A stretch of 64,000 bases of DNA from Acidimicrobiales bacterium (GTDB lineage: Bacteria > Actinomycetota > Acidimicrobiia > Acidimicrobiales > RAAP-2), in contig JADGOJ010000001.1 of assembly GCA_017883045.1 (NCBI GenBank), forward strand, positions 1-64,000. The letters are read 5' to 3'. Positions 35,314-43,288 of the stretch are shown one piece after another; the stretch's first letter is position 1; each line of letters begins with the position of its first letter. Under the pieces are notes generated by a model. The model was given only the letters and a program-made list of their open reading frames with translations, had not been told where the DNA came from and did not search any database. A program made the position numbers and the translations under genes.

Positions 35314-38046
35314 TTGGCCCAGAAGAAGATTCGAGTGCACGAGCTCTCCAAGGAGCTCGGTCTCACGAGCAAAGAGTTGCTCGCGCTCGCCCAAAAACTA
35401 GGCATCGGCGCGTCGAGCCCCTCTGCCTCCATCGAGGACGCCCAGGCAGACCGTATCCGCCGGCGCGCGGACGCCGACGGGCTTCGTCGTGTCGTCCAGC
35501 CCGAAGAGCCGGCCAAGGCCGAAAAGTCGACCAAGGCCGCCGCCGCGGCGAAGGCCGCGCCCGTTCGCGCCCCTGAACCGGCCGAGGCCGTGGCGCCGAC
35601 GCGCGTCAGTCGTGTCACCAAGGCCGCCGCGCCGAGCGAAGCGCCGGTCGTCGAGGCCATCGCGCCAAGTCCCAGCGCTGCCGTCGAGTTGCCCGAGGCC
35701 ATCGCGCCCAAGGTCGTGCGCAGCCGTGCGCCCGTCGCGAAGCCGGTGCCCACGCGCACCGTCTCACCCGACGGTCCCACGACGATCCGCCCCACGCAGC
35801 GCTCGGTCGCTGGCGAGGGCGGCGAGGGCGGCGCTCCGTCGACTCGTCCGCCACTCAGTTCGACCGGCCGTCCGATCCCACCACCCCCGGGCCGCCCACT
35901 CAGTGCGACCGGCCGTCCGATCCCGCCGCCGCCCGGTGCGCGTCGACCGATGCCGGGCGGCACCGGCCGCCCGTCGGGCCCCGGTGGTCCTCGGCCCATG
36001 GGCACCTCTCGTCCGAGCACCGGCGCCCCGCGTACCGGTGGGCCGACGTCGCGTCCCGGTGGCGCGGGCGGCGGATTCGCCGGATCGCGCCCCGGCGCGC
36101 CGACCGGCGGTGCGCCGGGCGGCCCGAGCCGAGGCGGTCCGCCGCGCGGAGGCGGAGGGCCCCGCGGCTCCCAGCGCAAGGCCACGCGCCGTCGTCGGCG
36201 CAACGTCGAAGAGCTCGAGCCGACCCAGATGACCACGTGGCAGCCGAGCAGCTCGCCGGTGCCCGAGGGGGAGATCATCATCGAGCGCGGCTCGACCGCC
36301 AAGGACGTCGGACCGAAGCTCAACCGCAGCGCCGCGGACATCATCCGCTTCTTGTTCCTCCAGGGCGAGATCGTCACGGCGGTCCAGAGCCTCACCGACG
36401 ACATGATCGAGCTCTACGCCGCCGAGGTCGGGGCGGTGGTGCACCTGGTCGATCCCGGTGAGCAGCAAGAGGCCGCGCTGCTCGCGAAGTTCTTCGACGA
36501 GGACGACCAGGACGACGAGATCCCCGCCGTGATGCGACCACCGGTCGTCACGGTCATGGGCCACGTCGACCACGGCAAGACCCTGCTGCTCGACAAGATC
36601 CGCAAGACCGACGTCGTCGCCGGCGAGGCCGGTGGCATCACCCAGCACATCGGCGCCTACAAGGTGCAATGGAAGGGCAAGGCCATCGCCTTCATCGACA
36701 CCCCGGGCCACGAGGCCTTCACGGCGATGCGCGCGCGCGGTGCGAAGGTCACCGACATCATCATCCTGGTGGTCGCCGCCGACGACGGCGTGATGCCCCA
36801 GACGATCGAGGCGATCAACCACGCCAAGGTCGCCGACGTGCCGCTCATCGTGGCGGTGAACAAGATGGACAAGCCCGACGCCAACCCTGACCGTGTGCTC
36901 CAGCAGATCAGCGAGTACGGCCTCGTGCCCGAGAAGTGGGGCGGTGACACGATCTGTGTCGAGATCTCCGCTCTCCAGGGCACCGGCATCGACGAGCTGC
37001 TCGAACAGGTGCTGCTCGTCGCGGAACTGGCCGAACTCGCGGCCCGTCCGAGCGGGCGTGCCGTCGGCACGGTGCTCGAGGCGAACCTCGAGGTCGGGCG
37101 CGGACCGGTCGCCACCGTCATGGTCCAAAAGGGCCTGCTCTCGGTCGGTGACCCCGTCGTCGCCGGCGCCGCGTACGGCAAGGTCAAGGCCCTCATCAAC
37201 GACCAGGGCAAGCAGATCAAGAGCGCGGGTCCCTCGACGCCGGTGCAGATCCTCGGCTTCAGCGAGCCCCCGTTCGCCGGTGACGAGATGCGCGTCGCCC
37301 ACGACCTCACCCACGCCCGCTCGCTCGCCGAGGCCCGCGCGCAGCGCGCCCGCCTGATCGGTCACCAGCCCGTCGCCTCGACCAGTGGCGCACGCCTCGA
37401 GGACCTCTTCGAGCAGATCCAGCGTGGCGAGACCGCGACGCTCAACATCGTGCTGAAGGCCGACGTGCAGGGTTCGCTCGAAGCCTGCACCGAGTCGCTG
37501 CGCAAGCTCGAGCGTGACGACGTGAAGCTCGTCATCGTGCACCGCGGGGTCGGTGGCATCACCGAGAACGACGTGCAACTGGCCAAGGCCTCGGGCGCCA
37601 CCATCATCGGCTTCAACGTCCGCCCCGACAAGCGCAGCCGCGACCTGTCGGAGAACGAGGGTGTCCAGATCCGCACCTACGAGATCATCTACAAGCTGAT
37701 CGAGGAGATCGAGGCGGCGATGCTCGGCCTGCTCTCACCGGTCTTCGAAGAGGTCGTCACCGGCGAGGCCGAGGTGCGCGAGGTCTTCCGCGTACCCAAG
37801 ATCGGCGCCATCGCCGGTTGCTTCGTGCGCGACGGCGTCATCACTCGCGGATCGAAGGTTCGATTCCTTCGCGAGGGGACGATCATCTGGAAGGGCTCGA
37901 TCACGTCGCTGCGTCGCTTCAAGGACGACGCGCGCGAGGTGCAGTCCGGATTCGAGTGCGGTGTAGGTCTCTCCGACTACCAGGACCTCAAGCCGGGCGA
38001 CATCATCGAGACCTTCGAAGAGCGCGAGATTCCAAGAACGGCCTAG
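35314..38046 (+). CDS. infB: Translation initiation factor IF-2
   Basis: AQKKIRVHELSKELGLTSKELLALAQKLG; VTVMGHVDHGKTLLLDKIRKTDV, DTPGHEAFTAMRARGA. TTG 35314 (SD aaggga) or GTG 35296 as start. Confidence 0.96.
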   Translation: MAQKKIRVHELSKELGLTSKELLALAQKLGIGASSPSASIEDAQADRIRRRADADGLRRVVQPEEPAKAEKSTKAAAAAKAAPVRAPEPAEAVAPTRVSRVTKAAAPSEAPVVEAIAPSPSAAVELPEAIAPKVVRSRAPVAKPVPTRTVSPDGPTTIRPTQRSVAGEGGEGGAPSTRPPLSSTGRPIPPPPGRPLSATGRPIPPPPGARRPMPGGTGRPSGPGGPRPMGTSRPSTGAPRTGGPTSRPGGAGGGFAGSRPGAPTGGAPGGPSRGGPPRGGGGPRGSQRKATRRRRRNVEELEPTQMTTWQPSSSPVPEGEIIIERGSTAKDVGPKLNRSAADIIRFLFLQGEIVTAVQSLTDDMIELYAAEVGAVVHLVDPGEQQEAALLAKFFDEDDQDDEIPAVMRPPVVTVMGHVDHGKTLLLDKIRKTDVVAGEAGGITQHIGAYKVQWKGKAIAFIDTPGHEAFTAMRARGAKVTDIIILVVAADDGVMPQTIEAINHAKVADVPLIVAVNKMDKPDANPDRVLQQISEYGLVPEKWGGDTICVEISALQGTGIDELLEQVLLVAELAELAARPSGRAVGTVLEANLEVGRGPVATVMVQKGLLSVGDPVVAGAAYGKVKALINDQGKQIKSAGPSTPVQILGFSEPPFAGDEMRVAHDLTHARSLAEARAQRARLIGHQPVASTSGARLEDLFEQIQRGETATLNIVLKADVQGSLEACTESLRKLERDDVKLVIVHRGVGGITENDVQLAKASGATIIGFNVRPDKRSRDLSENEGVQIRTYEIIYKLIEEIEAAMLGLLSPVFEEVVTGEAEVREVFRVPKIGAIAGCFVRDGVITRGSKVRFLREGTIIWKGSITSLRRFKDDAREVQSGFECGVGLSDYQDLKPGDIIETFEEREIPRTA

Positions 38047-38049
38047 ACA

Positions 38050-38412
38050 ATGGCCCGCGCGTCTGGCAGCCACCACCCGTACCCCCGCTCCGCGCGAGTG
38101 AACCAGATTCTGCGCGAGGTGATCTCCGACGAGTTGATGCGCATCACCGACGTCGACGAGCGCCTCGGACTCTTGACGGTCACGGGCGTCGAGACGACCC
38201 CCGACATGCGCCAGGCCGTGGTCTTCCTCGATTCGCTTAGCGACGAGGCGAGGGTCGCGCTCGAAGAGCACCGCGCCCAGCTGCAGTCGGCCGTCAACGT
38301 GCAGACGCGTCTGAAGCGAACTCCCAAACTGTCGTTCATGGCCGACCCGGCCGTCGCCAGCGGCGAGGCGGTCGAGGAGATCCTGCGCCGCCAGGGCCAT
38401 GACGACGAATAA
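38050..38412 (+). CDS. rbfA: Ribosome-binding factor A
   Basis: YPRSARVNQILREVISDELMRITDVDERLGLLTVTGVETTPDMRQAVVFLD; infB-rbfA-truB order. Confidence 0.93.
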   Translation: MARASGSHHPYPRSARVNQILREVISDELMRITDVDERLGLLTVTGVETTPDMRQAVVFLDSLSDEARVALEEHRAQLQSAVNVQTRLKRTPKLSFMADPAVASGEAVEEILRRQGHDDE

Positions 38413-39301
38413 CGGCCTCCTGCTGCTCGACAAGCCGCCGGGCCTCACCAGCCACGACGTGGTGGCGCGGGTGCGGCGCATCCTGGGCGAACGACGGATA
38501 GGACACGCGGGCACGCTCGATCCCATGGCGACGGGCCTCCTGGTGATGGCGGTCGGTCCCTCGACGCGACTGCTTCGCTTCGCCCAGTCCGAACTGAAGC
38601 GCTATAGCGGCGCGGTGCGACTCGGCGTCGCGACCGATTCGCTCGACGCCGACGGGGCGGTGACCGACGAGAGGCCGGTACCCACCCTGACCACCGACCA
38701 GATGATGGCGGCCGCGTCGACGCTGCTCGGCACGCAGGGGCAGACCCCACCGATGGTGTCGGCCAAGAAGGTCGGCGGCAAGCGCCTCCACCAGTTGGCG
38801 CGCGAGGGCGTCGAGGTGGATCGAGAACCGCGCGAGATCACCGTGAGTGAGTTCACCCTGGCCCCGACGGACGACCCCGCGACGTGGAGATTCGAGGTCG
38901 AATGCTCGGTCGGCACGTACGTGCGGGTCCTGCTGAGCGACCTCGCCCAGAAGGTCGGCACGGTTGGCCACCTCGTCGAACTGCGCCGACTCTCGAGTGG
39001 ATCGCACCACGTTGACGACGCGTTGACGCTGCGCCAACTCGACGAGATGGTCGCGCGCGGTGAGTCGCCGTTGCGGCCGCCCTCGAGCTTCGTCGCGCAC
39101 CTCGAGGCCGTCGAACTCGACGCCGACCAAGAGTTGAAGATGCGCCGGGGCCAACAACTTGACCTGAGTGCGACGTTCGACGGCGACGAGATCGCGGCGA
39201 CCGGCGAGTCGGGCGAGCTCGTGGGGATCCTGCGACGCCGCGAGGAGAAGTGGCAGCCCGAGTTGGTTCTGCCGCCGTCGACCGATCCGTCGCACGGGTA
39301 G
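38399..39301 (+). CDS. truB: tRNA pseudouridine(55) synthase TruB
   Basis: GLLLLDKPPGLTSHDVVARVRR, HAGTLDPMATGLLVMAVG, VGTYVRVLLSDLA. Confidence 0.95.
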   Translation: MTTNNGLLLLDKPPGLTSHDVVARVRRILGERRIGHAGTLDPMATGLLVMAVGPSTRLLRFAQSELKRYSGAVRLGVATDSLDADGAVTDERPVPTLTTDQMMAAASTLLGTQGQTPPMVSAKKVGGKRLHQLAREGVEVDREPREITVSEFTLAPTDDPATWRFEVECSVGTYVRVLLSDLAQKVGTVGHLVELRRLSSGSHHVDDALTLRQLDEMVARGESPLRPPSSFVAHLEAVELDADQELKMRRGQQLDLSATFDGDEIAATGESGELVGILRRREEKWQPELVLPPSTDPSHG

Positions 39302-39304
39302 GTT
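39299..39304 (+). promoter_or_regulatory. -10 box TAGGTT, 6 nt before ATG of ribF
   Basis: TAGGTT-gctggg-ATG. Confidence 0.5.
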
Positions 39305-39310
39305 GCTGGG

Positions 39311-40267
39311 ATGATTGTCCTGCGTGACGGCGACGTGACGGCCCCATCATCGATGCCCTCGGTCGTGGCGATCGGAGTGTTCGACGGGCTCCACCTGGGA
39401 CACCAGAAGGTCATCGCCAAGGTGCGCGAGCTCGCCCACGACCTCGGCGCCGTCGCGACGGTGGTGACCTTCGATCCCCACCCCGCCTGGGTGCTGGCGC
39501 CCGAGCGGGCCCCGCTGCTGCTCGGCACGCTCGACCAGCGCCTCGAGGGGTTCGAGGCGCTCGGCATCGAGCGGGTGCGCATCGTGCACTTCGACCACGA
39601 ACTGGCCAGCGAGTCGGCCGTCGGCTTCATCGAGCGAGTGCTGGTGGGCGAGTTGCGCGCCGTGCGGATCGTGGTGGGGAGAGACTTCCGATTCGGACGC
39701 GACCGCCAAGGCGACGTCGCGCTGCTCGAAGACGAGGGCGCGCGAAGTGGTTTCAAGCTCTTCTCGGCGCCCATCTACGGGGCGGCCACCCGGTGGAGCT
39801 CGACGGTCGTGCGCCAGGCCCTGCGCGACGGAGACCTGGAGCTGGCGAACGCCACGCTCGGCCGGCCCTTCACCCTGCGCGGCACGGTCATCCACGGCGA
39901 CGCGCGCGGGGGAGAGCTCGGCTACCCGACCGCGAACCTCGACCTGGGCGAGCACCAGTTGGTCCCCCAGACCGCCGTCTACGCCGGGGCCGCGCGAGTG
40001 GCGGGGTCGTGGTGGCCCGCGGCGATATCGGTCGGCACCCGCCCCCAGTTCCACGAGGACGGCGCGCTGCTCGTCGAGGTGCACGTGGCGGGTTTCGAGG
40101 GCGATCTCTACGCCCAGCAGCTCGACGTGGCCTTCATCGCGCGCCTTCGCGACGAGATGACGTTCGCTGGCGTGCCCGAGTTGGTGGCCCAGATTGAACT
40201 CGATGTTGAGAAAACCGTTGATATCTTCAAGAAATTCTCGCCCGAGTCCTCGGCGCTGCTAGAATAG
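39311..40267 (+). CDS. ribF: Bifunctional riboflavin kinase/FAD synthetase
   Basis: [76 protein letters not shown]. Confidence 0.94.
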   Translation: MIVLRDGDVTAPSSMPSVVAIGVFDGLHLGHQKVIAKVRELAHDLGAVATVVTFDPHPAWVLAPERAPLLLGTLDQRLEGFEALGIERVRIVHFDHELASESAVGFIERVLVGELRAVRIVVGRDFRFGRDRQGDVALLEDEGARSGFKLFSAPIYGAATRWSSTVVRQALRDGDLELANATLGRPFTLRGTVIHGDARGGELGYPTANLDLGEHQLVPQTAVYAGAARVAGSWWPAAISVGTRPQFHEDGALLVEVHVAGFEGDLYAQQLDVAFIARLRDEMTFAGVPELVAQIELDVEKTVDIFKKFSPESSALLE

Positions 40268-40353
40268 AACTTCGGTCAGCGACGCTGATCGTGTGGGTCG
40301 TCACGTTGGCGGCTTGCAACGGGACACCCGACTCAATAAGGCAAAAAAACGTT

Positions 40354-40611
40354 ATGGCTGAGAAGCAGCAGATCATCAAGGACTACCAGGCTCACGAAAC
40401 GGACACCGGCTCGCCCGAGGTCCAAATCGCGATCCTGACCGACCGGATCTCTCATCTCACCGAGCACCTCAAGGTTCACAAGGGCGATCATCACACGCGC
40501 CGTGGACTCATGAAGCTCATTGGCCAGCGTCGCCGTCTGCTCGACTATGTGCAGCGCGGAAATGTCGAGCGCTATCGCGCTTTGATCGGTCGTCTCGGCA
40601 TTCGTCGCTAG
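40354..40611 (+). CDS. rpsO: 30S ribosomal protein S15
   Basis: [64 protein letters not shown]. Confidence 0.98.
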   Translation: MAEKQQIIKDYQAHETDTGSPEVQIAILTDRISHLTEHLKVHKGDHHTRRGLMKLIGQRRRLLDYVQRGNVERYRALIGRLGIRR

Positions 40612-40619
40612 CCGAGATG

Positions 40620-40640
40620 CACGTCGACGCCGTCGACGTG
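40620..40640 (+). promoter_or_regulatory. Perfect 9-bp hairpin in the rpsO-pnp intercistronic region
   Basis: cacgtcgac-gcc-gtcgacgtg just after the rpsO stop; a 12-bp palindrome ccgaggcctcgg follows at 40651-40662. Confidence 0.6.
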
Positions 40641-40746
40641 TTCAACACATCCGAGGCCTCGGAGGCCAGTGGAGAACAGTCGCCATTCGCGAAGGTTGCC
40701 CACTGGGATCCGGGCGGAGTGTTGCTAACCAAATAGGAGCAAATCC

Positions 40747-43215
40747 ATGACTGACGCAATCCGCGTAAGTAGCCCGATTACGGGCACCGACAAAACCCTG
40801 AGTTTTGAAGCGGGCCACCTGGCCCAACTCGCCGACGGAGCCGTAGTGGCTCGCATTGGCGACACCATGTTGTTGGCCACCGTGGCCGCCGCACGAAGCG
40901 TGCGCGAGGGAGTCGACTTCTTCCCACTCACCGTCGACATCGAAGAGCGCGCCTACGCCGCTGGCAAGATCCCCGGCGCCTTCTTCCGTCGCGAGGCCAA
41001 GCCCTCGGACCAGGCCGTGCTGACCTGCCGACTCATCGACCGCCCGCTGCGTCCCTCGTTTCCCAAGGGCTTCCGCAACGAGGTCCAGGTCGTGGGCACC
41101 ATCTTCAGCGCCGACCAGGAGAACCCGCATGACGTCCTGGCCATCAACGCCGCCTCCGCGGCCCTGATGATCTCGGGCATCCCCTTCGACGGCCCCATCG
41201 GCGCCGTTCGCATGGCCTTCACCACCGACGGTGAGTGGGCGCCGCACCCGACCTACGCCGAGGGCGACGCCGCGACGTTCGAGCTCGTGGTCGCCGGTCG
41301 CGCGCTCACCGACTCGGTCGAGACCGACATCGCCATCATGATGGTCGAGGCCGGCGGCACCGAGGGCTCGTTCGTGAAGTACGCCGACGGAGCACCGAAG
41401 GTCAGCGAAGAGGTCCTCTCCGCTGGACTCGAGGCCTCCAAGCTCTGGATCCGCGAGGCCATCAACCTGCAGCGCGAACTCGTCAAGGAGTTCGTCGCCG
41501 CCCGTGGACCGATCAAGACCATGGAGTACAAGCCGGTCTTGGACTACCAGGACGACGTCTTCGCGCGCGTCGACGCCGTGGGCTCTGGCCCGCTCGCCGA
41601 AGCCAACAAGCTGACGACCAAGGCCGCTCGCGCCGGGGCGCTCGACACCGCCACCTCGGCGATCCTCGAGCAGCTCGTCAGCGAGTTCCCCGAGCGCACG
41701 GCTGAGATCAAGGCGGCCGTGAAGTCGGTCACCAAGGAGATCGTCCGTCGTCGCATCGTCGAAGAGGGCGTGCGCATCGACGGACGCAACGTCACCGACC
41801 TGCGCCCGCTGTCGGCCGAGCTCGACCTGTTCCCGATGACCCACGGCTCGGCGCTGTTCCAGCGCGGCGAGACCCAGGTCGTCAACGTGACGACCCTGGG
41901 CATGCCCCGCATGCGCCAGCTGCTCGACACGATCGGACCCGACGAGTTTCGCCGCTACATGCACCACTACAACTTCCCTCCCTACTCGGTGGGCGAGACC
42001 GGGCGCGTGGGCATGCCCAAGCGCCGCGAGGTCGGACACGGGATGTTGGCCGAGCGCGCGCTGATCCCCGTACTGCCGAGTGAGCAGGACTTCGCGTACA
42101 CGTTGCGCGTGGTCTCTGACGTCATGCAGTCCAACGGCTCGACGTCGATGGCGTCGGTCTGCGGCTCGACGCTGTCGCTGATGGCGGCCGGTGTGCCGAT
42201 CAAGGCGCCCGTCGCGGGCATCGCGATGGGCCTCGTCTTCGACGAGGGCAAGTACGTCACCTTGACCGACATCCTCGGTGCCGAGGACGCGTTTGGCGAC
42301 ATGGACTTCAAGGTCGCCGGCACCGCTGACGCGGTCACTGCGCTGCAGCTCGACACGAAGATCGACGGCCTGCCCGCCGACGTGCTCTCGAAGGCCCTGC
42401 ACCAGGCCAAGGAGGCCCGTCTCGCGATCTTGAAGGTCATCACCGACACGATCGCCGAGCCCCGCCCCCAGGTCGCCGACGTGGCGCCCAAGATCGTGTC
42501 GCTCGAGATCCCGATCGACAAGATCGGCGAGGTCATCGGTCCGAAGGGCAAGGTCATCAACACCCTGCAGCAGGAGACCGGCGCGGACATCGCCGTGGAC
42601 GACGACGGCGTCGTCGGTACGGTCACCATCGGAGCAAAGGACGGACGTGCGGTCGAGGAAGCTCGCCGTCGCATCGCCCTGATCCTGGACCCCCCGACGC
42701 CCGAGGTCGGCGCCACCTACCAAGGTCGTGTCGTGAACCTCGCGAAGTTCGGTGCGTTCGTGAGCATCATGCCCGGACGTGACGGACTCCTGCACATCTC
42801 GAAGATGTCGCCGCTGAACGCGGGCAAGCGCATCGGACAGGTCGAGGACGTCCTCGAGCTCGGCCAGGCCATCGAAGTGAAGGTCGACGACATCGACCCG
42901 CAGGGCAAGGTCTCGCTGTCACTCGCCGGCGAGTACGCCGACATGGTGACCGACGAAGAGTCGCGTCCGCCGCGCCAGCCCCGTGAAGGTGGCGACCGTG
43001 GCGAGCGCGGTCGCGACCGCGAGCGCGCGCCGCGCGACCGCGAGCGCGCGCCTCGTGAAGGAGCGGGCGCCGCGCGTCCCGTGGCGAGCTCGTCGTTCGA
43101 GGCGGCCTTCGAGGCCGAGTTGGCTGACGAGATCGGTGACCTCGGTCCCGGCGGTCCCGCCTTCTCCGACGGTGATGGTGGTGGGCGTCGCAGCCCACGA
43201 CCGCGTCGCCGCTAG
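40747..43215 (+). CDS. pnp: Polyribonucleotide nucleotidyltransferase (PNPase)
   Basis: RNase PH repeats (YAAGKIPGAFFRREAKPSDQAVLTCRLIDRPLRP), KH (IDKIGEVIGPKGKVINTLQQETGA) and S1 domain; Arg-rich tail; SD ggagcaaat. Confidence 0.97.
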   Translation: MTDAIRVSSPITGTDKTLSFEAGHLAQLADGAVVARIGDTMLLATVAAARSVREGVDFFPLTVDIEERAYAAGKIPGAFFRREAKPSDQAVLTCRLIDRPLRPSFPKGFRNEVQVVGTIFSADQENPHDVLAINAASAALMISGIPFDGPIGAVRMAFTTDGEWAPHPTYAEGDAATFELVVAGRALTDSVETDIAIMMVEAGGTEGSFVKYADGAPKVSEEVLSAGLEASKLWIREAINLQRELVKEFVAARGPIKTMEYKPVLDYQDDVFARVDAVGSGPLAEANKLTTKAARAGALDTATSAILEQLVSEFPERTAEIKAAVKSVTKEIVRRRIVEEGVRIDGRNVTDLRPLSAELDLFPMTHGSALFQRGETQVVNVTTLGMPRMRQLLDTIGPDEFRRYMHHYNFPPYSVGETGRVGMPKRREVGHGMLAERALIPVLPSEQDFAYTLRVVSDVMQSNGSTSMASVCGSTLSLMAAGVPIKAPVAGIAMGLVFDEGKYVTLTDILGAEDAFGDMDFKVAGTADAVTALQLDTKIDGLPADVLSKALHQAKEARLAILKVITDTIAEPRPQVADVAPKIVSLEIPIDKIGEVIGPKGKVINTLQQETGADIAVDDDGVVGTVTIGAKDGRAVEEARRRIALILDPPTPEVGATYQGRVVNLAKFGAFVSIMPGRDGLLHISKMSPLNAGKRIGQVEDVLELGQAIEVKVDDIDPQGKVSLSLAGEYADMVTDEESRPPRQPREGGDRGERGRDRERAPRDRERAPREGAGAARPVASSSFEAAFEAELADEIGDLGPGGPAFSDGDGGGRRSPRPRRR
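43012..43051 (+). repeat. Short tandem repeat (21-bp period) in the pnp 3' end
   Basis: cgcgaccgcgagcgcgcgc at 43012-43030 and 43033-43051, encoding RDRERAPRDRERAPRE. Confidence 0.85.
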
Positions 43216-43223
43216 TCCCTGGG

Positions 43224-43264
43224 GGCCCGTGCCGCAAAGTCTTCGTGACGTCGCGGCACGGGCC
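43224..43264 (+). terminator. Putative terminator downstream of pnp
   Basis: 12-bp stem ggcccgtgccgc / gcggcacgggcc, followed by tcttgtattt. Confidence 0.75.
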
Positions 43265-43276
43265 TCTTGTATTTCG

Positions 43277-43282
43277 TAGCGT
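43277..43282 (+). promoter_or_regulatory. -10 box TAGCGT, 6 nt before GTG of the YfhO-like gene
   Basis: TAGCGT-agggaa-GTG; follows the pnp terminator. Confidence 0.55.
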
Positions 43283-43288
43283 AGGGAA

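Noticed and set aside
35764-37578. 604-aa minus-strand ORF opposite infB
   Set aside because: Antisense shadow; no domain signature.
37851-37872. tRNA T-arm-like sequence gaagg-ttcgatt-ccttc
   Set aside because: Lies inside the infB coding frame (SKVRFLREG); no acceptor, D or anticodon stems around it.
40642-42795. 717-aa minus-strand ORF opposite pnp
   Set aside because: Antisense shadow of a strongly conserved gene.
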